A DNA stretch of 5,926 bases from Methylococcaceae bacterium (GCA_947505055.1 CANNLO010000305.1:1-5926); one strand, 5' to 3'. Shown: positions 1 through 5,926, counted from the stretch's first letter. Notes: generated by a model not told the origin, from the sequence alone. Numbers and translations: made by a program.

Positions 1-458
1 CCAATAGTCGGGTCATCCCAACGAATGCAGCGCTCGTGTTGTGGTGCATAATAATCAGTCGTTTTGTATAAAAATTCAGTATTGTCTTTGAGTACAACAA
101 AGCCATGTGCAAAGCCTGGCGGTATCCACATTTGGCGTTTATTCTCAGCCGATAAGTGCACCCCAACCCACTTACCAAAAGTAGCCGATTGGCGACGGAT
201 ATCCACCGCCACATCAAACACTTCACCTGCGGTAACGCGCACCAATTTACCTTGGGCTTGTTCTATTTGGTAATGCAGGCCGCGTAATACATTGGCAGCA
301 GATTTGGAGTGATTGTCTTGTACAAAGTTAGCTTTAACACCGGTTAGGTTTTGGAAAGTCTGTTGATTAAAGCTCTCAAAAAAAAAGCCCCTGTCATCAC
401 CAAATACTTTAGGTTCCAGTATTAGCAAATCTGGAATTGCAGTTTGTACTACTTGCAT
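1..458 (-). CDS. rmlC: dTDP-4-dehydrorhamnose 3,5-epimerase RmlC, 3' end cut by window edge
   Basis: RmlC epimerises C3 and C5 of dTDP-4-keto-6-deoxy-glucose in the cytoplasm, the third step of dTDP-L-rhamnose synthesis. My translation of the minus strand gives 152 residues from the ATG at 458 and stays open past base 1. The family is usually about 180 residues, so roughly 30 C-terminal residues are missing. Visible signatures are DDRGFFFESFN (21-31), the LRGLHYQ motif with the catalytic His62, Lys71, the cupin segment WIPPGFAHGF (111-120, His118), YKTTDYY (131-137) and WDDPTI (147-152). The Asp that pairs with the catalytic His in characterised RmlC proteins lies near residue 170, outside the window. 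The start overlaps the rmlA stop as TAATG, and AGGTG sits 5 bases upstream, so the two are probably translationally coupled. A run of nine T in the coding strand encodes Phe25-27. Identification is secure. Confidence 0.95.
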   Translation of the reverse strand, partial: MQVVQTAIPDLLILEPKVFGDDRGFFFESFNQQTFQNLTGVKANFVQDNHSKSAANVLRGLHYQIEQAQGKLVRVTAGEVFDVAVDIRRQSATFGKWVGVHLSAENKRQMWIPPGFAHGFVVLKDNTEFLYKTTDYYAPQHERCIRWDDPTI

Positions 459-1333
459 TAAAACACCTGCTCAGTTAACAGCTGTTTCAAGTATTGCCCA
501 TAGTTATTCTTAATGTATTTGTCTGCCAGCTTGTCTAACGCTGCTGCATCAATAAATTGCATGCGATAAGCAATTTCTTCAGGGCAAGCAATCTTTAAGC
601 CCTGGCGCTTCTCTATGGTTTCAATAAACGAAGATGCTTCCAATAATGATTCATGAGTACCAGTATCCAACCAGGCAATACCACGCCCCATCACCTCTAC
701 CTTTAGCTCACCACGTTTTAAATACTCGCGGTTCACATCGGTAATTTCCAGCTCACCTCGTGGTGAGGGCTTGAGGTTTTTAGCAATCTCGATTACCTGG
801 TTGTCGTAAAAATATAAGCCCGTGACGGCGTATCTTGATTTTGGGACTTGTGGTTTTTCTTCTAGACTTATAGCTTGGCCTTGAGCATTAAATTCCACGA
901 CACCGTAACGTTCTGGATCACTCACTGGGTAGGCAAATACCGTGGCGCCATGGCTCATCTTTGCAGCAGTTTGTGTTTTATGGGCAAGCTCATGACCGTA
1001 GAAAATATTGTCACCTAATACCAAGGCGCAGCTATCATTGCCAATAAAGTCTTCACCAATAATGAAAGCCTGAGCCAAGCCATCGGGTGAAGGTTGCACG
1101 GCATATTGAATATCCATACCCCACAAACTGCCATCACCCAACAACTGCTTAAAGCGTGGCGTATCTTCCGGGGTGGAAATAACTAGCACATCACGAATAC
1201 CCGCTAGCATCAACGTGGTGAGTGGGTAGTAAATCATTGGCTTGTCGTACACAGGCAACAGTTGCTTAGAAACCACCTGAGTGACTGGGTATAAACGTGT
1301 GCCAGATCCACCCGCCAAGATAATGCTTTTCAT
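458..1333 (-). CDS. rmlA: Glucose-1-phosphate thymidylyltransferase RmlA
   Basis: RmlA joins dTTP and glucose-1-phosphate to make dTDP-glucose and pyrophosphate, the first step of dTDP-L-rhamnose synthesis. The protein is 291 residues, the usual full length. It opens with the nucleotide-binding loop [13 protein letters not shown] (6-18), followed by Lys23 and [16 protein letters not shown] (23-38). LGDNIFYG (106-113) carries the metal-binding Asp108. EEKP (158-161), VTGLYFYD (170-177), GELEITDVN (193-201) and [14 protein letters not shown] (221-234), with the second metal-ligand Asp223, complete the signature. The C-terminal part (about 250-291) matches the helical tail of RmlA, not the longer UTP-glucose GalU or bifunctional proteins. 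The start is well placed: GGAGAG ends 8 bases before the ATG. The stop shares one base with the rmlC start. It is preceded by the only sizeable gap in the window, so it may have its own promoter. All expected active-site motifs are present. Confidence 0.97.
   Translation of the reverse strand: MKSIILAGGSGTRLYPVTQVVSKQLLPVYDKPMIYYPLTTLMLAGIRDVLVISTPEDTPRFKQLLGDGSLWGMDIQYAVQPSPDGLAQAFIIGEDFIGNDSCALVLGDNIFYGHELAHKTQTAAKMSHGATVFAYPVSDPERYGVVEFNAQGQAISLEEKPQVPKSRYAVTGLYFYDNQVIEIAKNLKPSPRGELEITDVNREYLKRGELKVEVMGRGIAWLDTGTHESLLEASSFIETIEKRQGLKIACPEEIAYRMQFIDAAALDKLADKYIKNNYGQYLKQLLTEQVF
464..468 (-). promoter_or_regulatory. Ribosome binding site of rmlC (AGGTG)
   Basis: AGGTG lies inside the 3' end of rmlA, 5 bases before the rmlC ATG at 458. 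It supports that start and allows independent initiation in addition to re-initiation at the TAATG overlap. Confidence 0.6.
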
Positions 1334-1341
1334 GCTAACTG

Positions 1342-1347
1342 CTCTCC
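1342..1347 (-). promoter_or_regulatory. Ribosome binding site of rmlA (GGAGAG)
   Basis: A strong Shine-Dalgarno match, GGAGAG, with 8 bases to the rmlA ATG at 1333. It is the best ribosome binding site in the window. This fits a gene translated independently of the upstream membrane-protein gene. Confidence 0.75.
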
Positions 1348-1363
1348 AAGTTCTTGATAGTTA

Positions 1364-1378
1364 TTAATGACCCATTAA
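1364..1378. repeat. Perfect 6-bp inverted repeat in the rmlA leader
   Basis: TTAATG and CATTAA form a perfect inverted repeat around the 3-base centre ACC. It lies 30 bases upstream of the rmlA start and downstream of the candidate promoter. It could be a small operator or a weak hairpin. No U-run follows it on the minus strand, so it is not a convincing terminator. In AT-rich DNA a 6-bp inverted repeat can arise by chance. Confidence 0.35.
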
Positions 1379-1415
1379 CGAAACTCGCCACCGTTTGGAA
1401 TAATAATTTAGTTAA

Positions 1416-1446
1416 TTTATAAATACAGACCTTACAGACCAATCAA
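1416..1446 (-). promoter_or_regulatory. Weak candidate sigma-70 promoter for rmlA-rmlC
   Basis: On the minus strand TTGATT (1446-1441) resembles a -35 box. It is followed after 19 bases by TATAAA (1421-1416), which matches the -10 consensus at five of six positions. A 17-base spacing to TTTATA (1423-1418) is also possible but that box is poorer. Location supports it, because this is the only intergenic gap and a strong ribosome binding site follows. The spacing is not ideal and the region is generally AT-rich, so this is a tentative call. Confidence 0.3.
1424..1440. repeat. Tandem 8-bp direct repeat TACAGACC
   Basis: TACAGACC occurs at 1424-1431 and again at 1433-1440, a 9-base period (GGTCTGTA twice on the coding strand). 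The pair fills the space between the candidate -35 and -10 boxes upstream of rmlA. Half-sites one helical turn apart can bind a regulator, but the period here is 9 and the function is unknown. The repeat itself is certain; any role is inference. Confidence 0.5.
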
Positions 1447-1472
1447 TGTTATAAATCTTTGTTGGTATAAAA

Positions 1473-3383
1473 TTATAATACTTTATCACCACGAATAACT
1501 CCAAATACCACGTTATTCCTTTCAGCATGAAACTGTTTCCAGTCGGACCAGCCGAGAAGCAGTAAGCCGCTTCTGACTGGTTCGCCATTTTCTCCATCTG
1601 ATATTAAAACTAATTTTATATCCGGCTGTTTGTTAACAAGTTTTGGACTAACCGATGTCCAGTCTAAATCCCGTATCGGTTTTTCTAATATTTCAACTGA
1701 TTTTTCAACCTCATCAATAGTGTAGCCTGATAATATCTCTGGTAATACTCCGTATGTCACCCCAACCATAAGTGTGTTTTTTGCCAATCCAGCATTTTTT
1801 GCTGCTATTAATGCAGACTTGTAGTCATAAATCTGCTCACTATCTCTTTTAAAACGCTTATCACCGACTCTATCAGCAATATTATTTGGGTAATCTTGAA
1901 AGCCAGCTACTCCGAAATAAATCATCACACTGGAAAGTAATGGTATAAATATATTACTTTTTGGAATTGTTTGAATTTTAGAAAAAAATAAATATGCGCC
2001 AAAAATGATAAATGGAACCAAGTATTCAGCTTTATAACGGTCAGTACCCCAAAGAATAGGTCGTATCGAAAAAAACAGCACAGTAGCTATAATTAAAAAT
2101 ACAACTATCAGAAACCGATTAAACCAATAGTATTGCTCATTTTTGAACTTAAGGAAAACCCCAAACAAAAGAAATAGCCAGCTAGAATTAATTGTACTTA
2201 ATGCCGTTTCCATAACAACTCCACTTGATAACGCATACGCAATACGATGGAGAGTTGAATAATCGTTAGGAATAAATGCCGATTCACCTGCGGTATAAGT
2301 TGCAGGTGTTCCATGCAATATGCTTACAACTAAAAATGGCAAACATAGAAAAATAGGAGATGCCACATAAATTAAGGCTTGCTTGCTTTTATCCAGCAAA
2401 GCCCTGTTATATATAATAAATAAAATCAGAAATATTGGATAAGCTAAAAATGAAGTTAATCGTAGCAAAACAAAAATTGATATAACTGAAAATATGCAGG
2501 TCCAGTAAGTAATATTTCGCTCTTGACTTAAAGGGATTTGAATTAAAAGTATTATCCACAAAACGGAGGTCCAAATTGACGCTTCGACAAGTGTAGCTAC
2601 ATGTATAAACAATGGAATGGAACAAAGCGCTGTAGCGATAAAAAAAGAATTGGTACGTCCTAGTTTTTTTAAAGATGTGATATATATTAAAAAAGAGCAA
2701 CCAATCAACCCCATAAACTGTGGCGCTCGTAGGGATAAATCGCTTAAACCAAAAATGCTAGTTGACAGCCATAACGGAAATAATTGTAATGGTGGATGAG
2801 GGCTTCCACCACCACCGTGGCTTATAATAAGGTACCTCAAAATAAGTAATGGTAAGCAGATTAATATACTTACTGACATAAAACTAAATTTAATAAACTT
2901 GCTTAAACGAATGAGTAGTGCAGCAAATATTATAATTAACAAATCCAACCAATATATGGCATCTCTAAATACTATATTTCCTAAATTCACAAATTTATTT
3001 AAAACATTAATGGCATATATCTCATGCATTTTTGATGCGCTACCATAATAGAAATGATCTCCAACTATTGGTTGGCTAAGTCTATCAAATGCAACAACTA
3101 TCCAGAAAGCAACCATTGCTCCTAATAAAAATATATCCTTAACTAGAAACCTGAGTTGTGATGTGAATAACTCTTTTTTACGGGCACCCAGAAATAGAAA
3201 ATAAGTTGCTGTGCTAACAAGATAAACAGAAAACGCTATCTGAATGAATATTGACCTTGCAACAATAGCACCTTGATATCCATACGACCAAAAGAGAACA
3301 AAAACAATGATGTATGGCCAATTAAAGCTTATAACTAGCTCTTTATTCATTATTGGTCTTATTTTTTTAAACATCAGCAACAT
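1473..3383 (-). CDS. Polytopic membrane protein, probable GT-C type glycosyltransferase (PMT_2/ArnT-like)
   Basis: This 636-residue protein has many hydrophobic segments, with early ones near residues 19-35, 42-65, 82-98, 142-157 and 168-188. A hydrophilic C-terminal domain of about 140 residues (496-636) follows the last one. The stretch HPPLQLFPLW (196-205), then FGLSDLSLRAP (211-221), matches the pattern typical of PMT_2/GT39-like enzymes, which use polyprenyl-phosphate sugars on the periplasmic side. Asp109 in VGDHFYYG is a candidate for the first-loop acidic residue, and DRYKAEYLVPF (448-458) also recalls this fold. Donor and acceptor are unknown. Start choice is uncertain: ATG 3383 has TGAGA 6 bases upstream, ATG 3374 overlaps the aldolase stop (ATGTTTAA), ATG 3350 lies past it, and the frame is open to an ATG at 3428. 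The gene is markedly AT-rich compared with its neighbours, suggesting separate acquisition. The alternative is a flippase- or polymerase-like protein, which I think less likely. Confidence 0.75.
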   Translation of the reverse strand: MLLMFKKIRPIMNKELVISFNWPYIIVFVLFWSYGYQGAIVARSIFIQIAFSVYLVSTATYFLFLGARKKELFTSQLRFLVKDIFLLGAMVAFWIVVAFDRLSQPIVGDHFYYGSASKMHEIYAINVLNKFVNLGNIVFRDAIYWLDLLIIIFAALLIRLSKFIKFSFMSVSILICLPLLILRYLIISHGGGGSPHPPLQLFPLWLSTSIFGLSDLSLRAPQFMGLIGCSFLIYITSLKKLGRTNSFFIATALCSIPLFIHVATLVEASIWTSVLWIILLIQIPLSQERNITYWTCIFSVISIFVLLRLTSFLAYPIFLILFIIYNRALLDKSKQALIYVASPIFLCLPFLVVSILHGTPATYTAGESAFIPNDYSTLHRIAYALSSGVVMETALSTINSSWLFLLFGVFLKFKNEQYYWFNRFLIVVFLIIATVLFFSIRPILWGTDRYKAEYLVPFIIFGAYLFFSKIQTIPKSNIFIPLLSSVMIYFGVAGFQDYPNNIADRVGDKRFKRDSEQIYDYKSALIAAKNAGLAKNTLMVGVTYGVLPEILSGYTIDEVEKSVEILEKPIRDLDWTSVSPKLVNKQPDIKLVLISDGENGEPVRSGLLLLGWSDWKQFHAERNNVVFGVIRGDKVL

Positions 3384-4416
3384 TGAAAGTCTCATTTCCG
3401 GATTGTATTTTTCTATACTTCTCCGCATCCCAATTAAGCAATTCTGCTATTGAGCTTGGTGATAGCGTAAGCAGTTTTTCAGTTACAGGCTGCCTAATTA
3501 ATACGTCATAATAACAACGCAACTGAGCCTTTTGAGCAGTTGTTGCCGTTTTACTTTCATATACTCCTGTTCCTACATCAAAAACAAATGCAGGTCTATT
3601 ATGAATAGCATCTAAATCTTCCAAGTTTATTGAACGCCCCAGAATAACGGCCTGACTCCCAAGAAAAACAACGTGATCAGGATATAGTGCCCATTCACTC
3701 TTCAGTCGTGATGAAAGATAATTATTAGTTGCCAGCTGATTCAGCTCTTGATCACTACACAAATCATAATCTTGATATTGCAAAAGAGGCACTGATTCCG
3801 TGGCGTTCTCATCAAGCGGCAATGGATCTATCATATTTTTAAGCTGTGTTAATAGCATCTGTAAAGTAATATCAATATCAGCAACGCTAGTCCCACCAAT
3901 CACAAGACCATGATTTCTCAAAAAAAGGACGTCAACATCTGGTTGTTGTAATAAACTTTCTGCTACTGCCACAGCAAGCTCGGCTCCTGGCTTATAGTAA
4001 GCAATACAGCGCCACTTAATAGTGTCGCCAACTAATCTTTTAAACTCAGCAGCAGGATCAGCACGTACCAAGTGTGCCAGAATTTCAACTGCATGTAGAT
4101 GTATAACTATCTTTTGTGGCATCAAGGCATGGAGCAACGTCTCTATCGACGGCCTTAGCCTAGAGTCGCCAATTACTTTCGGGATTGTATGAAAGTTTTT
4201 ATTTGCAATTGCCTGTCTCAAATCATCAAGGTCAACTGGAACAAAAATATCTTTGACCTTTGCATCTGCCAACCATGTCCCAGATGCTTTAATCCAAAGC
4301 GTATCACCATCTTTCCAAGAGACATTACCACCAGCGCCTTGCACAAGCATTGAGTCTAAACCAATCTTGGCACAATAATCTGTAACGGAGTATCTTAATG
4401 AATTAGCAACTGTCAT
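3367..4416 (-). CDS. Class II aldolase/adducin-family protein, RhaD-like, lacking a dehydrogenase domain
   Basis: The first ~200 residues form a class II (zinc-dependent) aldolase/epimerase domain. Visible motifs are GAGGNVSWK (27-35), KASGTWL (43-49), RPSIETLLHALMP (88-100), HLHAVE with His106 and His108, YYKPGAELA (140-148), and RNHGLVIGG with His169. Glu92 and the three His residues are the expected catalytic and metal-binding set. The SIETLLHALMP and PGAELA segments resemble the aldolase half of bifunctional rhamnulose-1-phosphate aldolase/dehydrogenase proteins, but at 349 residues there is no room for the dehydrogenase half. The C-terminal ~150 residues include YPDHVVFLG (245-253) and ELLNWDAEKYR (325-335) and have no function I can assign. 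Members of this family cleave or epimerise phosphorylated keto-sugars; the substrate here is unknown. The chosen ATG forms an ATGA overlap with the HAD stop and has GGGTG 7 bases upstream; an ATG at 4422 is also possible. Confidence 0.85.
   Translation of the reverse strand: MTVANSLRYSVTDYCAKIGLDSMLVQGAGGNVSWKDGDTLWIKASGTWLADAKVKDIFVPVDLDDLRQAIANKNFHTIPKVIGDSRLRPSIETLLHALMPQKIVIHLHAVEILAHLVRADPAAEFKRLVGDTIKWRCIAYYKPGAELAVAVAESLLQQPDVDVLFLRNHGLVIGGTSVADIDITLQMLLTQLKNMIDPLPLDENATESVPLLQYQDYDLCSDQELNQLATNNYLSSRLKSEWALYPDHVVFLGSQAVILGRSINLEDLDAIHNRPAFVFDVGTGVYESKTATTAQKAQLRCYYDVLIRQPVTEKLLTLSPSSIAELLNWDAEKYRKIQSGNETFNVADV
3390..3394 (-). promoter_or_regulatory. Candidate ribosome binding site for the membrane-protein gene (TGAGA)
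   Basis: TGAGA lies 6 bases before the ATG at 3383, inside the end of the aldolase gene. It is the reason for preferring that start over 3428, 3374 and 3350. The match is modest. Confidence 0.35.
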
Positions 4417-5162
4417 GCACATGCACCCAGTTTTGCGATCAGACTACGGAGTTCCTGAAATTCTGAAAATGCCGCATCTGGCTTATTTTCATCTTCACCA
4501 ATTGCCGTTCCATCATGAAATTTTTGTAATGTCACAGCGTTAATTTTTTCTCTCGCCCCACGAATATCATTTACAGGGTTATCCCCAATCATCCAAATAC
4601 AATCTCCCTTGGGACGCATTTTTTCTAGTGCAATTTGAAATGGTGCTTCATGAGGTTTATCAAATCCTGCCTCTTCACTGGTAACGATGTAATCAAAATA
4701 ATGATCCAAGCCAAAATACACCACTTTGCGGAATTGAATCTGTGCCGTCAGGTCAGTGACCACTGCGGTAGGAATACCTAATATTCGAATGTCATCTAGT
4801 AACTCTTTTACTTTATCAAACAATATCGCATTGGATAAAAAAGTTCTCCAATAAGTTTGCTCAAAGTCAAGTGCAAGCAAAACCTGCGAACCAAGCCCCA
4901 TGATTTCTAACATCCGCTGCATGTATAAAAGACGACTATGCGAAGCTGCCGTGTGTTTAAGGCGTTTTTTTACCTGTTCCCGCGCTTCTTTAGATGCGGC
5001 ATCAAAATCTTCTGGTTTTATGGAAAAAGTACTGATCACTTTTTCTTTAACTGCATTTTGAGCTGCGAGATGCGCGGGGGCATAAGGATACAGAGTGTTA
5101 TCGGTATCAAAAAGTATCGCGTCTGGAAGACGATTCAATCGATCTGGATTAAAGATTTTCAT
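4413..5162 (-). CDS. HAD-superfamily hydrolase, probable small-molecule phosphatase
   Basis: The 249-residue protein carries all four haloacid dehalogenase motifs. Motif I is LFDTDNTLY (17-25), with nucleophile Asp19 and general acid Asp21. Motif II is AVVTD with Thr136. Motif III Lys169 lies in GFDKPHEAPF, and motif IV is GDNPVNDI (193-200) with Asp194 and Asp199. A helical insert between motifs I and II (about 27-115) fits a subfamily I, C1-cap enzyme. These usually remove phosphate from small sugar phosphates or nucleotides in the cytosol. Sequence alone does not give the substrate, but the neighbours suggest a phosphorylated sugar or polyol. The start overlaps the upstream stop as TAATG, with no clear Shine-Dalgarno sequence, so translation probably depends on coupling. 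The stop overlaps the aldolase start. Sequence and length look intact. Confidence 0.88.
   Translation of the reverse strand: MKIFNPDRLNRLPDAILFDTDNTLYPYAPAHLAAQNAVKEKVISTFSIKPEDFDAASKEAREQVKKRLKHTAASHSRLLYMQRMLEIMGLGSQVLLALDFEQTYWRTFLSNAILFDKVKELLDDIRILGIPTAVVTDLTAQIQFRKVVYFGLDHYFDYIVTSEEAGFDKPHEAPFQIALEKMRPKGDCIWMIGDNPVNDIRGAREKINAVTLQKFHDGTAIGEDENKPDAAFSEFQELRSLIAKLGACA
4424..4428 (-). promoter_or_regulatory. Ribosome binding site deciding the aldolase start (GGGTG)
   Basis: GGGTG stands 7 bases before the ATG at 4416 but only one base before the ATG at 4422. It therefore favours the later start, which also gives the common ATGA stop/start overlap. Confidence 0.4.
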
Positions 5163-5926
5163 TATATAAACCGCTTGGTTAATGCTTGACTAATATGCGA
5201 CAGGGTAATCAACTGCATTAAGCCCATCACTCCATCCTGCCACTTAGGTTGTGTATCTAAAAACTCGAGTACACGCGGGCAAAGCATCTGCGCCGCCATC
5301 GCAATATCTTCTGCCGAGGTATCGCCTTCAATCGTCAATACAACTTCTGAACCATCATTGTTCACCGACATATCAACATGCAACCCACACACCCCAACCA
5401 ATATGCGAATCAAGGTGATTTCATTTAAGCCATGTCGCGTCCGCACAGACAACTTATAGCGTAGCGAATGATGATCATCAGCATTCGCTAGAATTCGTGG
5501 ATGAATTGGCTGTAAAGATAATACCAAATCAGCATAAGCGGATTGGGGGCGGATAAATCTTTCCGCATCGGGTTCGCGTCGATTAAGGGAAGCATTAACA
5601 TAATCCAACGTATGGCTACGCTGATTAACATCCCGCTTTATTTTGAAATATCTCCGTAGTTCCTCGTCGATATCTAGATAAATGCTTAGGTTATAGCAAT
5701 CCCGCAAAATTGGTAAATACAACGCGTGCAGACCGCTGGCAATGATGAAGTCATTGCTCTTCTTTTGAAACGGCATGGTCATTTTGCCGCTTCGATGATC
5801 ATAGTGATGTGCGTGAATACTCTTGCCATCGGTGAGCGCTACAAGGTCATTACTAAAACTTTCCAAATCATTGGCTTTGGGATTTAAGGGCGTCATCACC
5901 TGCCAAATTGGCTTTTGTCTATCCCA
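5162..5926 (-). CDS. Phosphoribulokinase/uridine kinase-like protein, 5' end cut by window edge
   Basis: The frame is open to base 5926, giving 254 visible residues; the N-terminus with the ATP-binding P-loop must lie outside. A GTG at 5899 is in frame but is not a credible start: residues before it (WDRQKPIWQ) continue the family's pattern into TPLNPKANDLESF (12-24). Other family signatures are YDH (42-44), SGLHALY (64-70), KIKRDVNQR (95-103) and RFIRPQSAYADLVLSL (123-138). Arg98, Asp99 and Arg103 correspond to the conserved Arg-Asp...Arg of phosphoribulokinases. The residue before GLHAL is Ser64, where phosphoribulokinases and uridine kinases usually have Glu. A further ~115 residues (140-254) follow the kinase core, including RHGLNEITLIRILVGVCGLH (163-182) and GVMGLMQLI (232-240), with no domain I recognise. 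It probably phosphorylates a pentose, polyol or related compound; substrate unknown. It is the most upstream visible gene and is coupled to the HAD gene by TAATG. Confidence 0.8.
   Translation of the reverse strand, partial: WDRQKPIWQVMTPLNPKANDLESFSNDLVALTDGKSIHAHHYDHRSGKMTMPFQKKSNDFIIASGLHALYLPILRDCYNLSIYLDIDEELRRYFKIKRDVNQRSHTLDYVNASLNRREPDAERFIRPQSAYADLVLSLQPIHPRILANADDHHSLRYKLSVRTRHGLNEITLIRILVGVCGLHVDMSVNNDGSEVVLTIEGDTSAEDIAMAAQMLCPRVLEFLDTQPKWQDGVMGLMQLITLSHISQALTKRFI

Larger units (their letters stand above)
1334..1472. other. Intergenic gap between membrane-protein gene and rmlA
   Basis: This 139-base AT-rich gap has no open frame worth calling. It holds the TACAGACC direct repeat, the weak promoter candidate, the TTAATG/CATTAA inverted repeat and the rmlA ribosome binding site. 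An imperfect CCAA...TTGG inverted repeat at 1439-1465 just after the membrane-protein stop lacks a following U-run. I therefore see no clear intrinsic terminator, and read-through from the upstream genes into rmlA remains possible. Confidence 0.6.

Noticed and set aside
64..273. Plus-strand open frame of 69 codons
   Set aside because: It lies entirely antisense to rmlC, whose protein is unmistakable, and its translation looks like no known family.
1439..1465. Imperfect CCAA...TTGG hairpin after the membrane-protein stop, as a terminator
   Set aside because: The stem is short with a mismatch, AT-rich, and not followed by a U-run on the minus strand.
1412..1597. Minus-strand open frame of 61 codons
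   Set aside because: It mostly overlaps the 3' end of the membrane-protein gene in another frame, with no recognisable motif.
2407..2700. Minus-strand open frame of 97 codons rich in Tyr, Phe and Ser
   Set aside because: It is an out-of-frame shadow inside the membrane-protein gene; the aromatic-rich content comes from AT-rich codons.
2617..2799. Plus-strand open frame of 60 codons
   Set aside because: Antisense to the membrane-protein gene, with no family resemblance.
2791..2810. GGTGGA/TCCACC inverted repeat
   Set aside because: It lies within coding sequence and follows from the Gly/Pro codons of the SHGGGGSPHPP segment next to the HPPL motif.
3361..3374. Possible slippery site (TTTAAAAAAATAAG on the coding strand) fusing the aldolase to the membrane protein
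   Set aside because: The aldolase frame meets its TAA before the A-run, and a shift would need an unlikely +1 slip on GTT. A simple stop/start overlap explains the arrangement.
4938..5189. Plus-strand open frame of 83 codons
   Set aside because: Antisense to the start of the HAD gene, whose motif I region is intact in the other strand.
5897..5899. GTG as the true start of the kinase-like gene
   Set aside because: The frame stays open upstream and the nine residues before it fit the family pattern; a start here would leave the protein with no P-loop.

Overview
The window is a piece of a bacterial surface-polysaccharide (O-antigen, capsule or exopolysaccharide) biosynthesis locus. All six supported genes lie on the minus strand, so transcription runs from high to low coordinates. 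The protein types (RmlA, RmlC, a GT-C type membrane glycosyltransferase) point to a Gram-negative bacterium. Family resemblance and moderate GC suggest a beta- or gammaproteobacterium, but nothing here fixes the genus.

In transcription order the layout is as follows. A phosphoribulokinase/uridine-kinase-like protein, cut by the window's right edge, ends at 5162. A HAD-family phosphatase (4413-5162) and a class II aldolase-like protein (3367-4416) follow it with overlapping stop and start codons. A large polytopic membrane protein resembling PMT_2/ArnT-like GT-C glycosyltransferases (1473-3383) overlaps the end of the aldolase gene. After a 139-base AT-rich gap comes rmlA (458-1333, glucose-1-phosphate thymidylyltransferase). 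It is joined by a TAATG overlap to rmlC (dTDP-4-dehydrorhamnose 3,5-epimerase), which is cut by the left edge.

rmlA and rmlC supply steps 1 and 3 of dTDP-L-rhamnose synthesis; rmlB and rmlD are not in view. The kinase-like, phosphatase and aldolase-like genes are translationally linked and look like one enzyme module handling a small phosphorylated sugar or polyol. Its substrate and product cannot be read from the sequence. The membrane protein could transfer a lipid-linked sugar on the periplasmic side. This module is the best candidate for something undescribed. Its kinase-like member has Ser where phosphoribulokinases carry a Walker-B Glu and has a long extra C-terminal region. Its aldolase resembles the aldolase half of bifunctional RhaD-type proteins without the dehydrogenase half.

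Base composition is uneven. Sampled lines of rmlA and the kinase-like gene are near 50% GC, while sampled lines of the membrane-protein gene are about 22-33%, which suggests a mosaic, partly transferred locus. No RNA genes, insertion sequences, CRISPR arrays or convincing terminators were found. The only non-coding gap over 100 bases is 1334-1472.
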